From CAVVMA01 sp963830715 (GTDB lineage: Bacteria > Desulfobacterota > Binatia > Binatales > Binataceae), in assembly GCA_963830715.1 (NCBI GenBank), contig CAWHNS010000012.1, positions 1-64,000 on the forward strand: a DNA stretch of 64,000 nt. The letters are read 5' to 3'. Of this stretch, positions 54,214 through 63,844 are shown piece by piece (positions within the stretch are counted from its first letter, which is position 1; each line of letters begins with the position of its first letter). The notes beneath the pieces were generated by a model. It had not been told where the DNA came from. It searched no databases and saw only the letters and a program-made list of their open reading frames with translations. The translations under genes were made by a program, and so were the position numbers.

Positions 54214-56634
54214 ATGAATTCAGTTCCCGACAGGGGTCGCCTTGTACTTGCGATGCTCGCGCTGGTCGCGCTCGTCGCCTCCGCCGGCGCGGCACGCGCT
54301 CAGGGTCTGGGAGAGCTCAACAGCCAACTCAACGCGCTGGGTCCTCAGGTGAATTCCGCGGCCTCCAACCAGTCAGCGGCGGGCCAGGCGATCACCCAGC
54401 TCGACGAAGCCGAAGCGACCTTTGCCAAGCTGGCGGAGAATCCGAAGACCGACAAGGGCGAGCTGCTCTCGACCTACGGCCGGCTCGAAGAGATGCTCAA
54501 CCGGATGTACACCACCTACAAGCAGAAGAAGGACGACTGCATTACGCAGATCTCCAACGGCGGGCAGTGCGAATACGACGTGCCGGAGCAGTTGTCCTTG
54601 CAGGCGCTGTATCCGCTCTCGTGGCTGCATTTCCAGGGCGCGGTGCTCTACAGCGGACAGCCCGAGCAGGCCAAGCGCCTGCTCGACCAGGCGATCGACG
54701 GCTTCACGGAGAGCACGCTGGTGATCGTCGATCCCAACCTGATTCGCGAGAACCTGCTCGGCCGGGCCTACTGCGAACGCGAACTGGGCAAGTACGACAA
54801 GTCGGAATATGACAAGGCGATCGCCGACTTCAAGCAGATCATGAATGACGGCGCCAGCACCAAACAGTATCGGCCCGCCCAACAGGGCCTGGCCACGACC
54901 TACGCCGCGATGGGCAAGATGGACGAGGCCGCCAAGCTGACCGGCCAGCTCGCGCAGGGCGCCAGCGGAGGCCAGAAGGCGGGCATGGAGATGTTCCGCC
55001 TCCAGCAGTTGTTCAAGGCCGAAGCCGCGAGCAATGACCCGGCCAAGCGCACGCAGTATCACCAGGAAGCGGTCGATTTCATGAAGACCAAGGAGGGCGA
55101 CAAGGACAGCTGGGGAATCGTGGTCTCCGCAGTGGCCCAGTATGTGCGCGATCCGGTTGCCGAGTTCGGCAGCTCGACCGATCCGTTTCAGCAATGGCTG
55201 CTGGCCAACGTGCTGTACTCCAAGAAGCAGCAGGCCGACTCGGCCAAGTATTATCTGGCGGCGGCCCGCAGCGGCAAGTATCCCAGAGCATACAAGTACG
55301 CCGCCGACATCTATTACTCGGAGAGGAAATTCGACCTCGTCGAGCAGTTGGTCAACGAACTTTCCAAGCAGCCGAGCAATCCCGACGCGCAATGGGCTGC
55401 CTATATGCGCTTCAAGCTTCCCCGCCAGCAATGGGAGCAGAGCGGGATGAAGAACGCGACGTTTGACCAGCAATGGATGTCGGCGGGGCAGGACTATCTG
55501 AAATCCTATCCGCACGGCGAGTATGCATTCGAGCCGCGATTCCGGCTCGCCGAGCGCCTTCAGCAGAACAAGCAATACCTGGAGGCGTCCAAAGAATACG
55601 CCCAGGTGACCGGCAACTCCGACTATGCCTACACCGCGAAGTTCAACGCCGGCGAGTGCGACTACCTCGCGCTGGTCGAGGCCGCCAACGCCTCCCAGAA
55701 CAAGAATGCACCGGCTCCCCGGGTCGATCGCAACGCGCTCCAGAACCAGACCGTCGCCGACCTCGAACAGGCGCTCAAGATGGAACCGGCGGCCGAACGC
55801 AACGCGCCGGGGGGACAACGCAACTACATTCATCAGACCAAGGGGCGCGCGACCTACATGCTCGCGAGCCTGCTGGAGCGCCAACCCAGCATCGACTATG
55901 CACGGATCGCCGAGTTGCTCGACGGATTTGAGACCCAATATCCGAGCATGAGCGAGCGGTTCAACGATGTCGCCGAATGGCGCATCACGGCGCTCGACCG
56001 CCTTGGCAGGTACGGCGAGTTGGAGCGCGACGTCAAGGCCCTGCTCGAACGGAGCCGGGGCACTACGACGCAGGTCGATTTTATCAAGGAGATCGGGCTC
56101 GATTTCTGGAAGGCCGCGCAGGCGGCCAAGGCCAGGAACGATCAGAAGACGGCTGCGCAGAACGCGCGGCTTACCGCTATCTCTTACGAATACTTCGAGG
56201 ATCTGGTGCAATCGGGCAAGATGCCCGCGAAAAATCTCACCGGCACGCTTTCGATCCTCGGCCAGTCGTACATCCTGATGGATGACGTCGACAAGGCGGA
56301 GACGATCTTCAACCAGGTCGTGAAGGCCGATCCGGGTTCGCCGGACGCCAATGCCGGACTGGCCCGAATCGCGCAGGCCAAGAAAGACTACAAGGACGCG
56401 GTCGAGTTGTGGACGCGGGTCGAGTCCGTCGCGGCCGAATCCGACGACCTGTGGTACGAGGCCAAGTATAACGTCGCCGCGATTTACGCCGCACAGGGCA
56501 ATATCAAGGGCGCCTGCGACAAGCTCGCGGTGACCCGCAGCGAGCATCCGAGCCTCGGCACACCCGAGATGAAGACGCAGTGGGACGCCCTGCAGCGGCG
56601 GATTTGCCTTTCGCGCCAGGCGGCGGGCGGCTGA
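54214..56634 (+). CDS. Large periplasmic TPR-repeat protein
   Basis: 806 residues with a signal peptide (LAMLALVALVASAGAARAQ). The body is almost wholly helical with TPR-like units (AKRLLDQAIDGFTESTLVIV, AYCERELGKYDKSEYDKAIA, LIDDVDKAETIFNQVV-type at the end). Residues around 480-500 carry an NAGECDYLALVEAAN-type helical block. A few Cys near the N-terminus (KDDCITQISNGGQCEYDV) may form a disulfide. The start of the next gene (ATG 56634) overlaps its TGA by one base, so they are translated together. Exported scaffold of unknown partners. A weak TTGACG promoter lies at 54140. Confidence 0.8.
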   Translation: MNSVPDRGRLVLAMLALVALVASAGAARAQGLGELNSQLNALGPQVNSAASNQSAAGQAITQLDEAEATFAKLAENPKTDKGELLSTYGRLEEMLNRMYTTYKQKKDDCITQISNGGQCEYDVPEQLSLQALYPLSWLHFQGAVLYSGQPEQAKRLLDQAIDGFTESTLVIVDPNLIRENLLGRAYCERELGKYDKSEYDKAIADFKQIMNDGASTKQYRPAQQGLATTYAAMGKMDEAAKLTGQLAQGASGGQKAGMEMFRLQQLFKAEAASNDPAKRTQYHQEAVDFMKTKEGDKDSWGIVVSAVAQYVRDPVAEFGSSTDPFQQWLLANVLYSKKQQADSAKYYLAAARSGKYPRAYKYAADIYYSERKFDLVEQLVNELSKQPSNPDAQWAAYMRFKLPRQQWEQSGMKNATFDQQWMSAGQDYLKSYPHGEYAFEPRFRLAERLQQNKQYLEASKEYAQVTGNSDYAYTAKFNAGECDYLALVEAANASQNKNAPAPRVDRNALQNQTVADLEQALKMEPAAERNAPGGQRNYIHQTKGRATYMLASLLERQPSIDYARIAELLDGFETQYPSMSERFNDVAEWRITALDRLGRYGELERDVKALLERSRGTTTQVDFIKEIGLDFWKAAQAAKARNDQKTAAQNARLTAISYEYFEDLVQSGKMPAKNLTGTLSILGQSYILMDDVDKAETIFNQVVKADPGSPDANAGLARIAQAKKDYKDAVELWTRVESVAAESDDLWYEAKYNVAAIYAAQGNIKGACDKLAVTRSEHPSLGTPEMKTQWDALQRRICLSRQAAGG

Positions 56635-57032
56635 TGCTGCGGCGGATTCATCACGTCGGCGTGGTCGTGCCGAGCCTGGAAAGCGGGCTTCGCTTCTGGC
56701 GCGACGTGCTGGGTCTCACCGTGACGAAGAGCGCGACGGTTGAAGATCAGGGCGTCCGCGCGGCCCTGCTCAAGGTCGGCGAGAGCGAGATCGAGTTGCT
56801 GGAGCCGCTCAACCCGGACAATGGGGTGGGGAAATTCCTGGCCCGCCGGGGCGGCGGGCTCCATCATGTATGCTTCGAAACCGACGATGTTGCGCGCGAG
56901 CTGGCGGTGGCCCGCGCCAGGGGTCTGCCGCTGATCGACGAGAAGCCGCGCCGCGGCCTGGCCGGCATGATCTGCTTCCTGCATCCCAAGGCCGCGCGCG
57001 GAGTGCTGGTCGAGTTCGCCCAGCCCTTATAG
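56634..57032 (+). CDS. mce: VOC-family protein, methylmalonyl-CoA epimerase-like
   Basis: 132 residues. IHHVGVVVPSLESGLRFWRD, a first-strand His, then ESEIELLEPL (Glu), GLHHVCFETDDVAREL (His) and GVLVEFAQPL (Glu). This 2-His/2-Glu set and the length match methylmalonyl-CoA epimerases. Assignment is by pattern only; no mutase or carboxylase lies nearby. ATG overlaps the TPR gene stop (TGATG). Confidence 0.8.
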   Translation: MLRRIHHVGVVVPSLESGLRFWRDVLGLTVTKSATVEDQGVRAALLKVGESEIELLEPLNPDNGVGKFLARRGGGLHHVCFETDDVARELAVARARGLPLIDEKPRRGLAGMICFLHPKAARGVLVEFAQPL

Positions 57033-57063
57033 CAGGGCATGCGACTGAAATTGCAAAGCGCGT

Positions 57064-57267
57064 TCAGGACGGCTTGTCGGCGGGTTCGGCCGGCTTGGCC
57101 TCGGCGGTCTTGGGCGCGGGCTTGGGATCTTCGTCGTTCATCGCTTTCTTGAAGTCCTTGATAGCCTTGCCCATAGCGCCGCCCACGTCGCCGAGTTTGC
57201 TGGGTCCGAAGATCAGCAGGACGATCACCAGAAGGATCAGCAAGTGCGAGGGAGCGAAAATATCCAT
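57064..57267 (-). CDS. tatA: Twin-arginine translocase TatA
   Basis: 67 residues. N-terminal membrane helix (SHLLILLVIVLLIFGPSKLG, with the FGP hinge), amphipathic helix (GGAMGKAIKDFKKAMND) and an acidic/Pro-rich tail. ATG 57267 with GGAGACG just upstream. Pore-forming subunit of Tat; no tatB or tatC is nearby. Convergent with the mce-like gene. Confidence 0.95.
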   Translation of the reverse strand: MDIFAPSHLLILLVIVLLIFGPSKLGDVGGAMGKAIKDFKKAMNDEDPKPAPKTAEAKPAEPADKPS

Positions 57268-57389
57268 AACTCGTCTCCGGAGCGGCCAGCCACTCCTTAT
57301 GTCGAGTCTAGTCCGCGTCCCGAGGCATTGCCACTATCGCTGAACCTCACTGTCTGGCACCGACGAGCGTCTCGATAGCGAAGGCGCAC

Positions 57390-58814
57390 CTATCCACCGC
57401 TTGCCGCGGCGGCTGGAGACGCCTCGCCGGAATCGAGGCGATAGCGCTGCACCTTGCGGTACAGGGTCGACAGATGGATTCCGAGCATCCGGGCGGCCTT
57501 GACCTTGTCGCCCTCGGCCTTGACCAGGATTCGCCGCATATGCTCGCGCTCCAGCTCTTCCAGCGTCATATCGCTGCCGTCGAGCGGCGTCGCAGCCTCC
57601 GTCTCGTTGCGCAGCTTGTCCGGGAGATCGTGGGAATGGATCACGTCGGTCTCGGCGAGGATCGCGGCGCGCTCCACCGTGTTTTCCAGCTCGCGGACGT
57701 TGCCGGGCCACGCGTAGGACATCAGCAGTCTCATCGCGCCCTTCGAGAATCGCATCCCGGTGCGGGCGAGCGGCTTCTCGTATTTGCGCAGGAAGTGATT
57801 GGCCAGCAGCGCGATATCGTCTTCGCGCTCGCGCAGCGGCGGCAGCACGATATTGATCACGTTGATCCGATAGAGCAACTCTTCGCGGAAATGTCCGGCC
57901 TTGACCTCTTTTTCCAGGTCGCGGTTGGTCGCGCACACCACCCGGACATCGAAGCCGACCGGCTCATTCGAACCAAGCGGGTAGCATTCGCGCTCCTGCA
58001 CCGCGCGCAGCAGCTTGACCTGCAGCGCCAGCGGCATCTCGCCGATCTCGTCGAAGAACACCGTGCCCTTGTCCGCCGCCTTCAGCAGTCCGATCTTGTC
58101 CTGTGACGCGCCCGTGAAAGCGCCGCGCTTGTAGCCGAACAGTTCGCTCTCGAGCAGGTTCTCGGGCAGCGCGCCGCAGTTGATCGGCAGAAAGCGGGCG
58201 TTGGCGCGTTCCGAGCTGAAATGGATCGCGCGCGCAACCAGCTCCTTGCCGGTCCCCGACTCGCCGGTAATGAGCACGCTCGAGTCGGTGCGCGCGACCT
58301 TTTCCATCACGCGGAAGATCCGCTCGATCGCGTCGCTTTTGCCGATGATGTTCTCGAAACGGTACTTTTCGCGCAGCTCGCGCCGCAGGAAGCGGTTCTC
58401 GTGGAAGAGCGATTTCTGCGCCAGCGCGTTGCGGACCACGGCCTTGAGATGGTCGTTGGCGAACGGCTTGGTCAGGTAGTCGTAAGCGCCCTTGCGAAGC
58501 GCATCGACCGCCGACTCGACGCTGGCGTAAGCGGTCAGGATGATCCCCATCACCTCGGGGTCCATGTCGCGAATCTTGCCGAGCAGGTCCAGGCCGCTGC
58601 CGCCCTGGCCCAGGTTGACGTCGAGGATCGCGAGGTCGATCTTCTCCTTGGCGAACACCTGAAGCGCTCCTTCGGCCGCGTGCGCCTCGATCACTTCGTG
58701 GCCTTCGCTGCGCAGCAGTTGCGCGATTATCGAGCGCATCAACTGCTCGTCCTCGACCACCAGAATCCGGTAGGGCGAGCGGCGCGAGGAGTCGAAGGAA
58801 TTGGCGGTTTCCAT
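57390..58814 (-). CDS. Sigma-54-dependent response regulator (NtrC/AtoC type)
   Basis: 474 residues. Receiver 15-130 with Asp65 (LAILDVNLG) and Lys in the DYLTKPFAND segment. AAA+ domain with Walker A GESGTGKELVAR, GAFTGA (the sigma-54 contact loop) and Walker B FFDEIGEMPLALQVKL. C-terminal Fis-type HTH (KVKAARMLGIHLSTLYRK). It activates sigma-54 promoters when phosphorylated. Its start overlaps the kinase stop by one base. Confidence 0.96.
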   Translation of the reverse strand: METANSFDSSRRSPYRILVVEDEQLMRSIIAQLLRSEGHEVIEAHAAEGALQVFAKEKIDLAILDVNLGQGGSGLDLLGKIRDMDPEVMGIILTAYASVESAVDALRKGAYDYLTKPFANDHLKAVVRNALAQKSLFHENRFLRRELREKYRFENIIGKSDAIERIFRVMEKVARTDSSVLITGESGTGKELVARAIHFSSERANARFLPINCGALPENLLESELFGYKRGAFTGASQDKIGLLKAADKGTVFFDEIGEMPLALQVKLLRAVQERECYPLGSNEPVGFDVRVVCATNRDLEKEVKAGHFREELLYRINVINIVLPPLREREDDIALLANHFLRKYEKPLARTGMRFSKGAMRLLMSYAWPGNVRELENTVERAAILAETDVIHSHDLPDKLRNETEAATPLDGSDMTLEELEREHMRRILVKAEGDKVKAARMLGIHLSTLYRKVQRYRLDSGEASPAAAASGG

Positions 58815-60499
58815 CAGAGCGCTGCGGCTTTCTCCGCGGATTCAACTTCGTGAACCGGCAAAAAGATCGTCACCGTGGTGCCGCTGCCGACCTCGCTCGA
58901 CACCCGGATCGAGCCGCGATTGGCCAGGATGATTCGCTGGCAGAGCGAGAGTCCCAGCCCCGAGCCGGAGCCGGCAGGCTTGGTGGTGAAGAACGGGTCG
59001 AAGACGCGCTCCAGATTCTCTCGCGGGATGCCGATGCCGTTGTCGATTACGCGCAGCACCACCTTTTTGGTTCGGTCGCCGTTATGGCCGTGCTGGTTCT
59101 CTGTTACGACGCGGATAATTCCGCCCTCGCGCTGGGTCGCGTCGGCGGCGTTGAGCAGCAGGTTGAGCAGCACCTGCTGGATCTCGTTGTCGCCGGCGAA
59201 GACCGGCTTGAGATCGGGCGCCAGCGAAGACTCGATCTGGATACCGTCGAAGCGCTTGTTGTAGGTGATCAGCCGCAGCGTTTCGGCGACCAGCTCGTTC
59301 AAGTTCATGGCCTTCTTTTGCGCGCTGGAGGGCCGCGCGAAGTTCACGAGATCCTTGAGCGTAGTCGAGATGCGGGTGATCTGGGCGAGAATCGTGTGCA
59401 GGTTGGAGCGGCGCGAGGGGTCGGTTTCCCCGGGCAGCAGCGATTGCACCAGCGAGGAGATGGAGGCCAGCGGGTTGTTCACCTCGTGCGCTACGCCGGC
59501 CGCAAACGTACCGGCAACCGCCAGGCGCTCCGTCTTGAGGAGCTGGTCGAGCATCTCGCGCCGCTGGGTCACGTCGCGAAGAATCATCTGGAGGAACTGC
59601 TTGTTGCCGTAGGGAACCACCGCCGAGTGAACATCGTAGAAGAACGGTCCGACCGGCATGTCCAGCGTTTCGTCCGATCCCTTGCGCATCACCTCCCTGA
59701 GATGCTTCAGCGTTCCCGGCACCATCTCGGGCGCCACCATGTCCAGCAGCTTCAGGCCGACCGGTGATGCGCCATCGTGGCCCGCCTCGATGTGATGAAG
59801 CCGCTCGGCCGCCGAGTTGGCGCCGACCACAATCCAGGTCTCGGGTTCGATCTCGTACATCGGGTCAGGGGCGTGGTTGATGGAGTTGCGATACTTCTCT
59901 TCGGAGGCGCGCAAGGCCCGCTCCCGCGACTCGATATAGAACTGCGCGACCATCAGGCGGCGCTCGTCGATCGCCGCTACTACCGCGTTGCGCACCAGTT
60001 CCATCTTCGGGCCGCGCAACGCCGAGTAGACGTGCTCGAGTATGATCTGCTTGAGCGCGATATGAACCACGTTGAATTGCGAGGGCAAGGCCCGCGCGAT
60101 CATCCCCTCCTGGCAATGCCTGCGCAGGTACACGTAGGTCGTGATATCGTCGCGGTCGCGCAGATGGGCCACAAAGCGAATCAGCGCGTTGCGCCCGGAA
60201 TCGTCCGCCTCCCCCTCTTTGCGGCCAAAGATCGTCCTCACAGCTTGTCCCCACTGCTCGACGATCCGGTCGAAGTGAGCGTCGATAAGATCGGCCGCGT
60301 CGCACATCGCCTTGGCGCTGGTCTGCCCGCGAGCGTACGGTTCGCCGAACATCGCTGAGAGCGGACCCTCGATCTTGGCCAACTCGCCGCGGATTGATCG
60401 CAACTCTTCCGGAGCCACTTCGATTGGAGCGTCGGTCGGGGTGTGAGGGCGCGCCCGATTGCGGGTGCAATGACAACCACAGTTTTTTGCTAGTCGCAT
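58814..60499 (-). CDS. PAS-type sensor histidine kinase with an RsbRD-like N-terminal domain
   Basis: 561 residues. Residues about 30-190 form a helical domain (AADLIDAHFDRIVEQWGQAV, RDDITTYVYLRRHCQEGMIA) resembling the N-terminal RsbR/RsbRD sensor module. A PAS domain follows (about 200-310). HisKA has His338 in TFAAGVAHEVNNPLASI. HATPase has LNLLLNAADATQREGG (N box), DNGIGIPRENLERV and GSGSGLGLSLCQRII. No membrane segment. A Cys/His cluster at the very start (NCGCHC) could bind metal if the ATG at 60499 is right. It pairs with the adjacent NtrC-type regulator. Confidence 0.9.
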   Translation of the reverse strand: MRLAKNCGCHCTRNRARPHTPTDAPIEVAPEELRSIRGELAKIEGPLSAMFGEPYARGQTSAKAMCDAADLIDAHFDRIVEQWGQAVRTIFGRKEGEADDSGRNALIRFVAHLRDRDDITTYVYLRRHCQEGMIARALPSQFNVVHIALKQIILEHVYSALRGPKMELVRNAVVAAIDERRLMVAQFYIESRERALRASEEKYRNSINHAPDPMYEIEPETWIVVGANSAAERLHHIEAGHDGASPVGLKLLDMVAPEMVPGTLKHLREVMRKGSDETLDMPVGPFFYDVHSAVVPYGNKQFLQMILRDVTQRREMLDQLLKTERLAVAGTFAAGVAHEVNNPLASISSLVQSLLPGETDPSRRSNLHTILAQITRISTTLKDLVNFARPSSAQKKAMNLNELVAETLRLITYNKRFDGIQIESSLAPDLKPVFAGDNEIQQVLLNLLLNAADATQREGGIIRVVTENQHGHNGDRTKKVVLRVIDNGIGIPRENLERVFDPFFTTKPAGSGSGLGLSLCQRIILANRGSIRVSSEVGSGTTVTIFLPVHEVESAEKAAAL

Positions 60500-60823
60500 A
60501 GAGCCGTTTGGGCATCCTTCCCCTTAAGAAGGGGAGAGACGGGATTCGCTGTTTGCGGAGCGATCGTCGCCATTTCCTGCGATTCTGCGCGGAGATATAA
60601 CACCGGCGTATCAGCGAGGCTAGAGTCCCGCGCCTCTTTGCAGTCTGCGAAGTATCCGGGCGTGGCGACTCGACGGCCCGCAAAACGTCGAGAGCACACA
60701 CCAATTCGTTACGAGATCATTATTGCAGACCCCGGTCGGCCCAGCGAAACGCCCGACATCGCAGCGTTTTCGCGATGGCACAGCTTTGGCTCTAGGCGCT
60801 CTTGGCCAAGGCTGCGAAATTAG
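60500..60823. other. Gene-free 324 bases between the NtrC kinase and the glycosyltransferase
   Basis: No supported gene. TCCCCTTAAGAAGGGGA (60519-60535) is a 7-bp hairpin with a 3-base loop upstream of the kinase start. Promoters for both divergent genes should lie here; none could be placed with confidence. Confidence 0.45.
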
Positions 60824-63346
60824 ATGCAAACGGGCGAATCGACCCAGGTCACCATTCACGGAAAGTTCTTTTCCCGTTCCGAACGCAAATTCTTTTTCAA
60901 AGCAATCCGCCTCGAAAGACTTGGAGGGTCGCTCGATCTTTCCGGGAGGCTCGTCCTCCGCGACCGATTGGAGAAGCTCAGCGAGGCTCACACAACCGCG
61001 CTGATCGTGGCGGAAGCCGACGCCGACGAGGTGCTGGATCTGTCGGCGCAGGCCGGCCTGTGCGCGATCGTCGAAGTCCAGGTGGCCCCCGATGCTCTGC
61101 TCAAGCGCAGCGGCCTGCGGGCTGTCGAGGAGAAGATTGGCGCCCGGGTACGTGCTCTCAACGGCCGTCCCGGCCTCGTCGGATATCTTGTCGATTGCCC
61201 GCTCACGCAGGATTTCCTGCGGGCGCACGGTCTGGAGCGCATACGGCGGCGGCTTCGCCGGATCATCGCGGCGATCAAGCAACCGGATTCCGATCGCGTC
61301 GTCGCGATCAAGCATCGCCCCGCAACTCGCGCCATCAGCCTTCCCGAAGAGGACCTCATCTACAGCGTCATTCCCCCGTTGAGCCTGATGGAACTCCGGG
61401 AATACGTCGTGGGACTGCACAACCTGGCCCAGGCGCGTCCGATAGTAATCGAATTCGAACTGCCGTCCGATGACCCGGACGAGATGGTAGCATGCGCTTT
61501 CGGTCTGGGGGCCGGCGGCGTGGTCGCGCCGGCGGCGCGGCCGATGCCTCGTCCGGATCTGCTGTCGCTCAAGACGCTGAGTGCGGACGAATTGATGCCC
61601 TTCCTGAGCCTCAACGGCACTTGCCCGCCGCAAGCGCAGCGGACGCCGATGGTCTCGGTCGTAATATGCGCCTACAACGCGGAACGCACGATGCGCGCGT
61701 GTCTCGAATCGCTGCGCAATCTCGATTACCCGCGCTACGAAGTAGTTATCGTTGACGATGGCTCCGGCGACATGACCGCCCAGATCGCGATGGATTTCCC
61801 GGAATTCCGTCTGATCCGCCAGCCCAACAAGGGACTCAGCGTCGCAAGGAACGTCGGGATGCACGCGGCGCTCGGCGATCTGATCGCGTATACGGATTCG
61901 GATTGCGTGGTCGATCCTCACTGGCTCAGTTTCATGGTGCGCGCGATAGTCGAGGGCGGCTTCGACGGCTGCGGCGGTCCGAACTACGCCCCGCACGAAG
62001 ACGGCCGTATCGAGGGATGCGTCGCCGCGTCGCCGGGCGCGCCGTGCCACGTCCTGACCGGCGAGGATAGTGCCGAGCATCTGGCCGGCTGCAACATGAT
62101 CTTCGCCAAATCGGCGCTGCTGGCGGTTGACGGATTCGATCCGCAATTCACCTCGGCCGGCGACGACGTCGATATCTGCTGGCGGATGCTGGAGGCCGGC
62201 TACAAGCTCGGTTTCTGCCCTTCGGCGTTCGTATGGCACTTCCGCCGCAATACGGTGAAAGCCTATTACGGCCAGCAGCGCGGGTACGGGCGGGCTGAGG
62301 CGATGCTCTACGCGAAATATCCGGAGCGCTTCAACGCGCTCGGGCAGATCCGATGGTCCGGCATGATTCCCGGTCTCGCCGGCACGCTGCCCGGCGGCGG
62401 CGTCAAGCGCGTGCTCTGGGGCGCCGCCAGGCCGGCGCTTCAAACCGTTTACGAGCCCGTTCTGGGACTGCTCAACTTCCTTCCGCAAACTCTCGAATGG
62501 AATGTCGCCGGCGCGGCGATTCTCTTGGCGGCGATTGCCGGTGGTTTCTCGCCGATTCCGGCGCTCGCCATGCTCGCACTCGGCCCGCTCTGGGCGGCCT
62601 ATTATGCGTGGCAAGCCCCACTGGAGAAGTGCCACTGGGGACTCGGCTCGCGAATGATAGTCTCCTGGCTTGCGTACAGCGGCCCGATCGTACGCGCCGT
62701 AACCCGCTACAAGCTCAGGTTCCGCGCGACGATGGGCGCCGGCTCATTCGACCATCCCGCGGTGCGCCAGCGTCCGCAAGTCGACCTGCCCCGACGCTCG
62801 ATCCGCCTCTCGTATTGGAACGAAGCGTACATCGCCCGCGACGTGCTGCTCGATCGGCTTCGCAAGCTGCTGGCGCGAACCGGATGTCTGACCATCACCG
62901 ATCGCGGATGGAACGACTTCGACCTCGAAGTCCGGCCCGGTCCCTTGGTGCGAATCGAGGTAAAGACCGCAGACGAAGAGCATGGCGGCATGCGCCTCAA
63001 GAGCCTCGTGATGCTACGCGTTCGTACCAGCGCCTTTACCCGGCTGCTGACTGTGGCGGGAATAGCCGGCGCCGCCGGCGCCACCTTGATGACGATGGAC
63101 CGGCTGGCATTCGTGATCGGCTCGCTGACGATTGCCGCCGCCGCAGTCGCGATAAGCGAGGGATGTGACTCGCTGAAGCGCGCCTATCGCGCGGTCGAGC
63201 AATGCGCCGCAGAACTCGAATTGATTCCGATGGGCGCGCAGACCACAGCCGCCCGGCGCGCATCTAGCCCGGCAGCCGCGCCGCTCGAGACCCCGACCCG
63301 CCCGCGGCGCCGAACTGCTGGCAGAAGACCCCCGCTGGTTGACTGA
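60824..63346 (+). CDS. Fusion protein: N-terminal glycosidase-like domain, GT2 glycosyltransferase, membrane region and C-terminal unknown domain
   Basis: 840 residues from ATG 60824. Residues 1-265 begin IHGKFFSRSERKFFFKAIRL and contain VLDLSAQAGLCAIVEVQVAP, which recall the TIM-barrel glycosidase-like heads fused to GT2 enzymes in other bacteria, but catalytic acids are not evident. GT2 domain about 277-500: VSVVICAYNAERTMRACLES, VVIVDDGSGD, YTDSDCVVD (DxD at 358-360) and GDDVDICWRMLEAGYKLGFC. Then membrane spans about 560-630 (LLNFLPQTLEWNVAGAAILL, IPALAMLALGPLWAAYYAW) and a C-terminal domain with more spans (AGIAGAAGATLMTMDRLAFV). Probably makes or exports a cell-surface glycan. The acceptor is unknown. 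Confidence 0.8.
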   Translation: MQTGESTQVTIHGKFFSRSERKFFFKAIRLERLGGSLDLSGRLVLRDRLEKLSEAHTTALIVAEADADEVLDLSAQAGLCAIVEVQVAPDALLKRSGLRAVEEKIGARVRALNGRPGLVGYLVDCPLTQDFLRAHGLERIRRRLRRIIAAIKQPDSDRVVAIKHRPATRAISLPEEDLIYSVIPPLSLMELREYVVGLHNLAQARPIVIEFELPSDDPDEMVACAFGLGAGGVVAPAARPMPRPDLLSLKTLSADELMPFLSLNGTCPPQAQRTPMVSVVICAYNAERTMRACLESLRNLDYPRYEVVIVDDGSGDMTAQIAMDFPEFRLIRQPNKGLSVARNVGMHAALGDLIAYTDSDCVVDPHWLSFMVRAIVEGGFDGCGGPNYAPHEDGRIEGCVAASPGAPCHVLTGEDSAEHLAGCNMIFAKSALLAVDGFDPQFTSAGDDVDICWRMLEAGYKLGFCPSAFVWHFRRNTVKAYYGQQRGYGRAEAMLYAKYPERFNALGQIRWSGMIPGLAGTLPGGGVKRVLWGAARPALQTVYEPVLGLLNFLPQTLEWNVAGAAILLAAIAGGFSPIPALAMLALGPLWAAYYAWQAPLEKCHWGLGSRMIVSWLAYSGPIVRAVTRYKLRFRATMGAGSFDHPAVRQRPQVDLPRRSIRLSYWNEAYIARDVLLDRLRKLLARTGCLTITDRGWNDFDLEVRPGPLVRIEVKTADEEHGGMRLKSLVMLRVRTSAFTRLLTVAGIAGAAGATLMTMDRLAFVIGSLTIAAAAVAISEGCDSLKRAYRAVEQCAAELELIPMGAQTTAARRASSPAAAPLETPTRPRRRTAGRRPPLVD

Positions 63347-63388
63347 TCGGGCAGCCACTAGATCCCACGGGTTGCAGTTGCCGCTTCC

Positions 63389-63844
63389 CTAGTCTTCGAG
63401 CAGCTTGTGCAGGTTCGCGAGCTCGCGGCGGATGTCGGCGAGCGCCTCACGCATACGCGGGCTGGATCCTGCGCTAGCTGACTTCGGGGCGAGTTTCTCC
63501 GGGCTCGGTTCGCCGGCCAACTCGGCTCGAACCGCCTCGAGCCCGAGTTGCCGAAGGTGCTTCTTCGCGCCCTCGATCGTGAACCGCTGCTCGTGCAGCA
63601 GCCGTTTGACCAGCTTCAGGTTCTCGATGTCGGCGGGCTCGTAAACGCGATGCTTGTAGCGGGCATGGCTGGGCTTCAGGAAAGAAAATTGCGTCTCCCA
63701 GAATCGGAGGACGAACGGCTTCACGCCCACGATTCGCGCGGCGTCGCCGATCTTGAGCCCCTGCCTGGGCGAGTCAGCCGCGGCGCCCGCCGGGTGCTTC
63801 GATCCTGGCGGTAGCGCGCCGGTGCGGCGCGAAGAACGGCTCAT
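63389..63844 (-). CDS. MerR-family transcription regulator
   Basis: 151 residues. LKIGDAARIVGVKPFVLRFW is the MerR helix-turn-helix start. ETQFSFLKPSHARYKHRVYE and IENLKLVKRLLHEQRFTIEG complete the wing and helix. The C-terminal coiled coil is short with no effector-binding domain or Cys pair. It resembles the regulator downstream of ihfA in Deltaproteobacteria. ATG overlaps the ihfA stop by 4 bases (ATGA). Confidence 0.9.
   Translation of the reverse strand: MSRSSRRTGALPPGSKHPAGAAADSPRQGLKIGDAARIVGVKPFVLRFWETQFSFLKPSHARYKHRVYEPADIENLKLVKRLLHEQRFTIEGAKKHLRQLGLEAVRAELAGEPSPEKLAPKSASAGSSPRMREALADIRRELANLHKLLED

Noticed and set aside
54373..56547. 724-codon open frame opposite the TPR gene
   Set aside because: High GC keeps the antisense frame open; the plus-strand TPR protein has a signal peptide, repeat structure and coupled neighbour.
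60620..62635. 671-codon minus-strand frame opposite the GT2 gene
   Set aside because: No recognisable motif; the plus strand has full GT2 motifs and membrane spans. GC-driven artefact.
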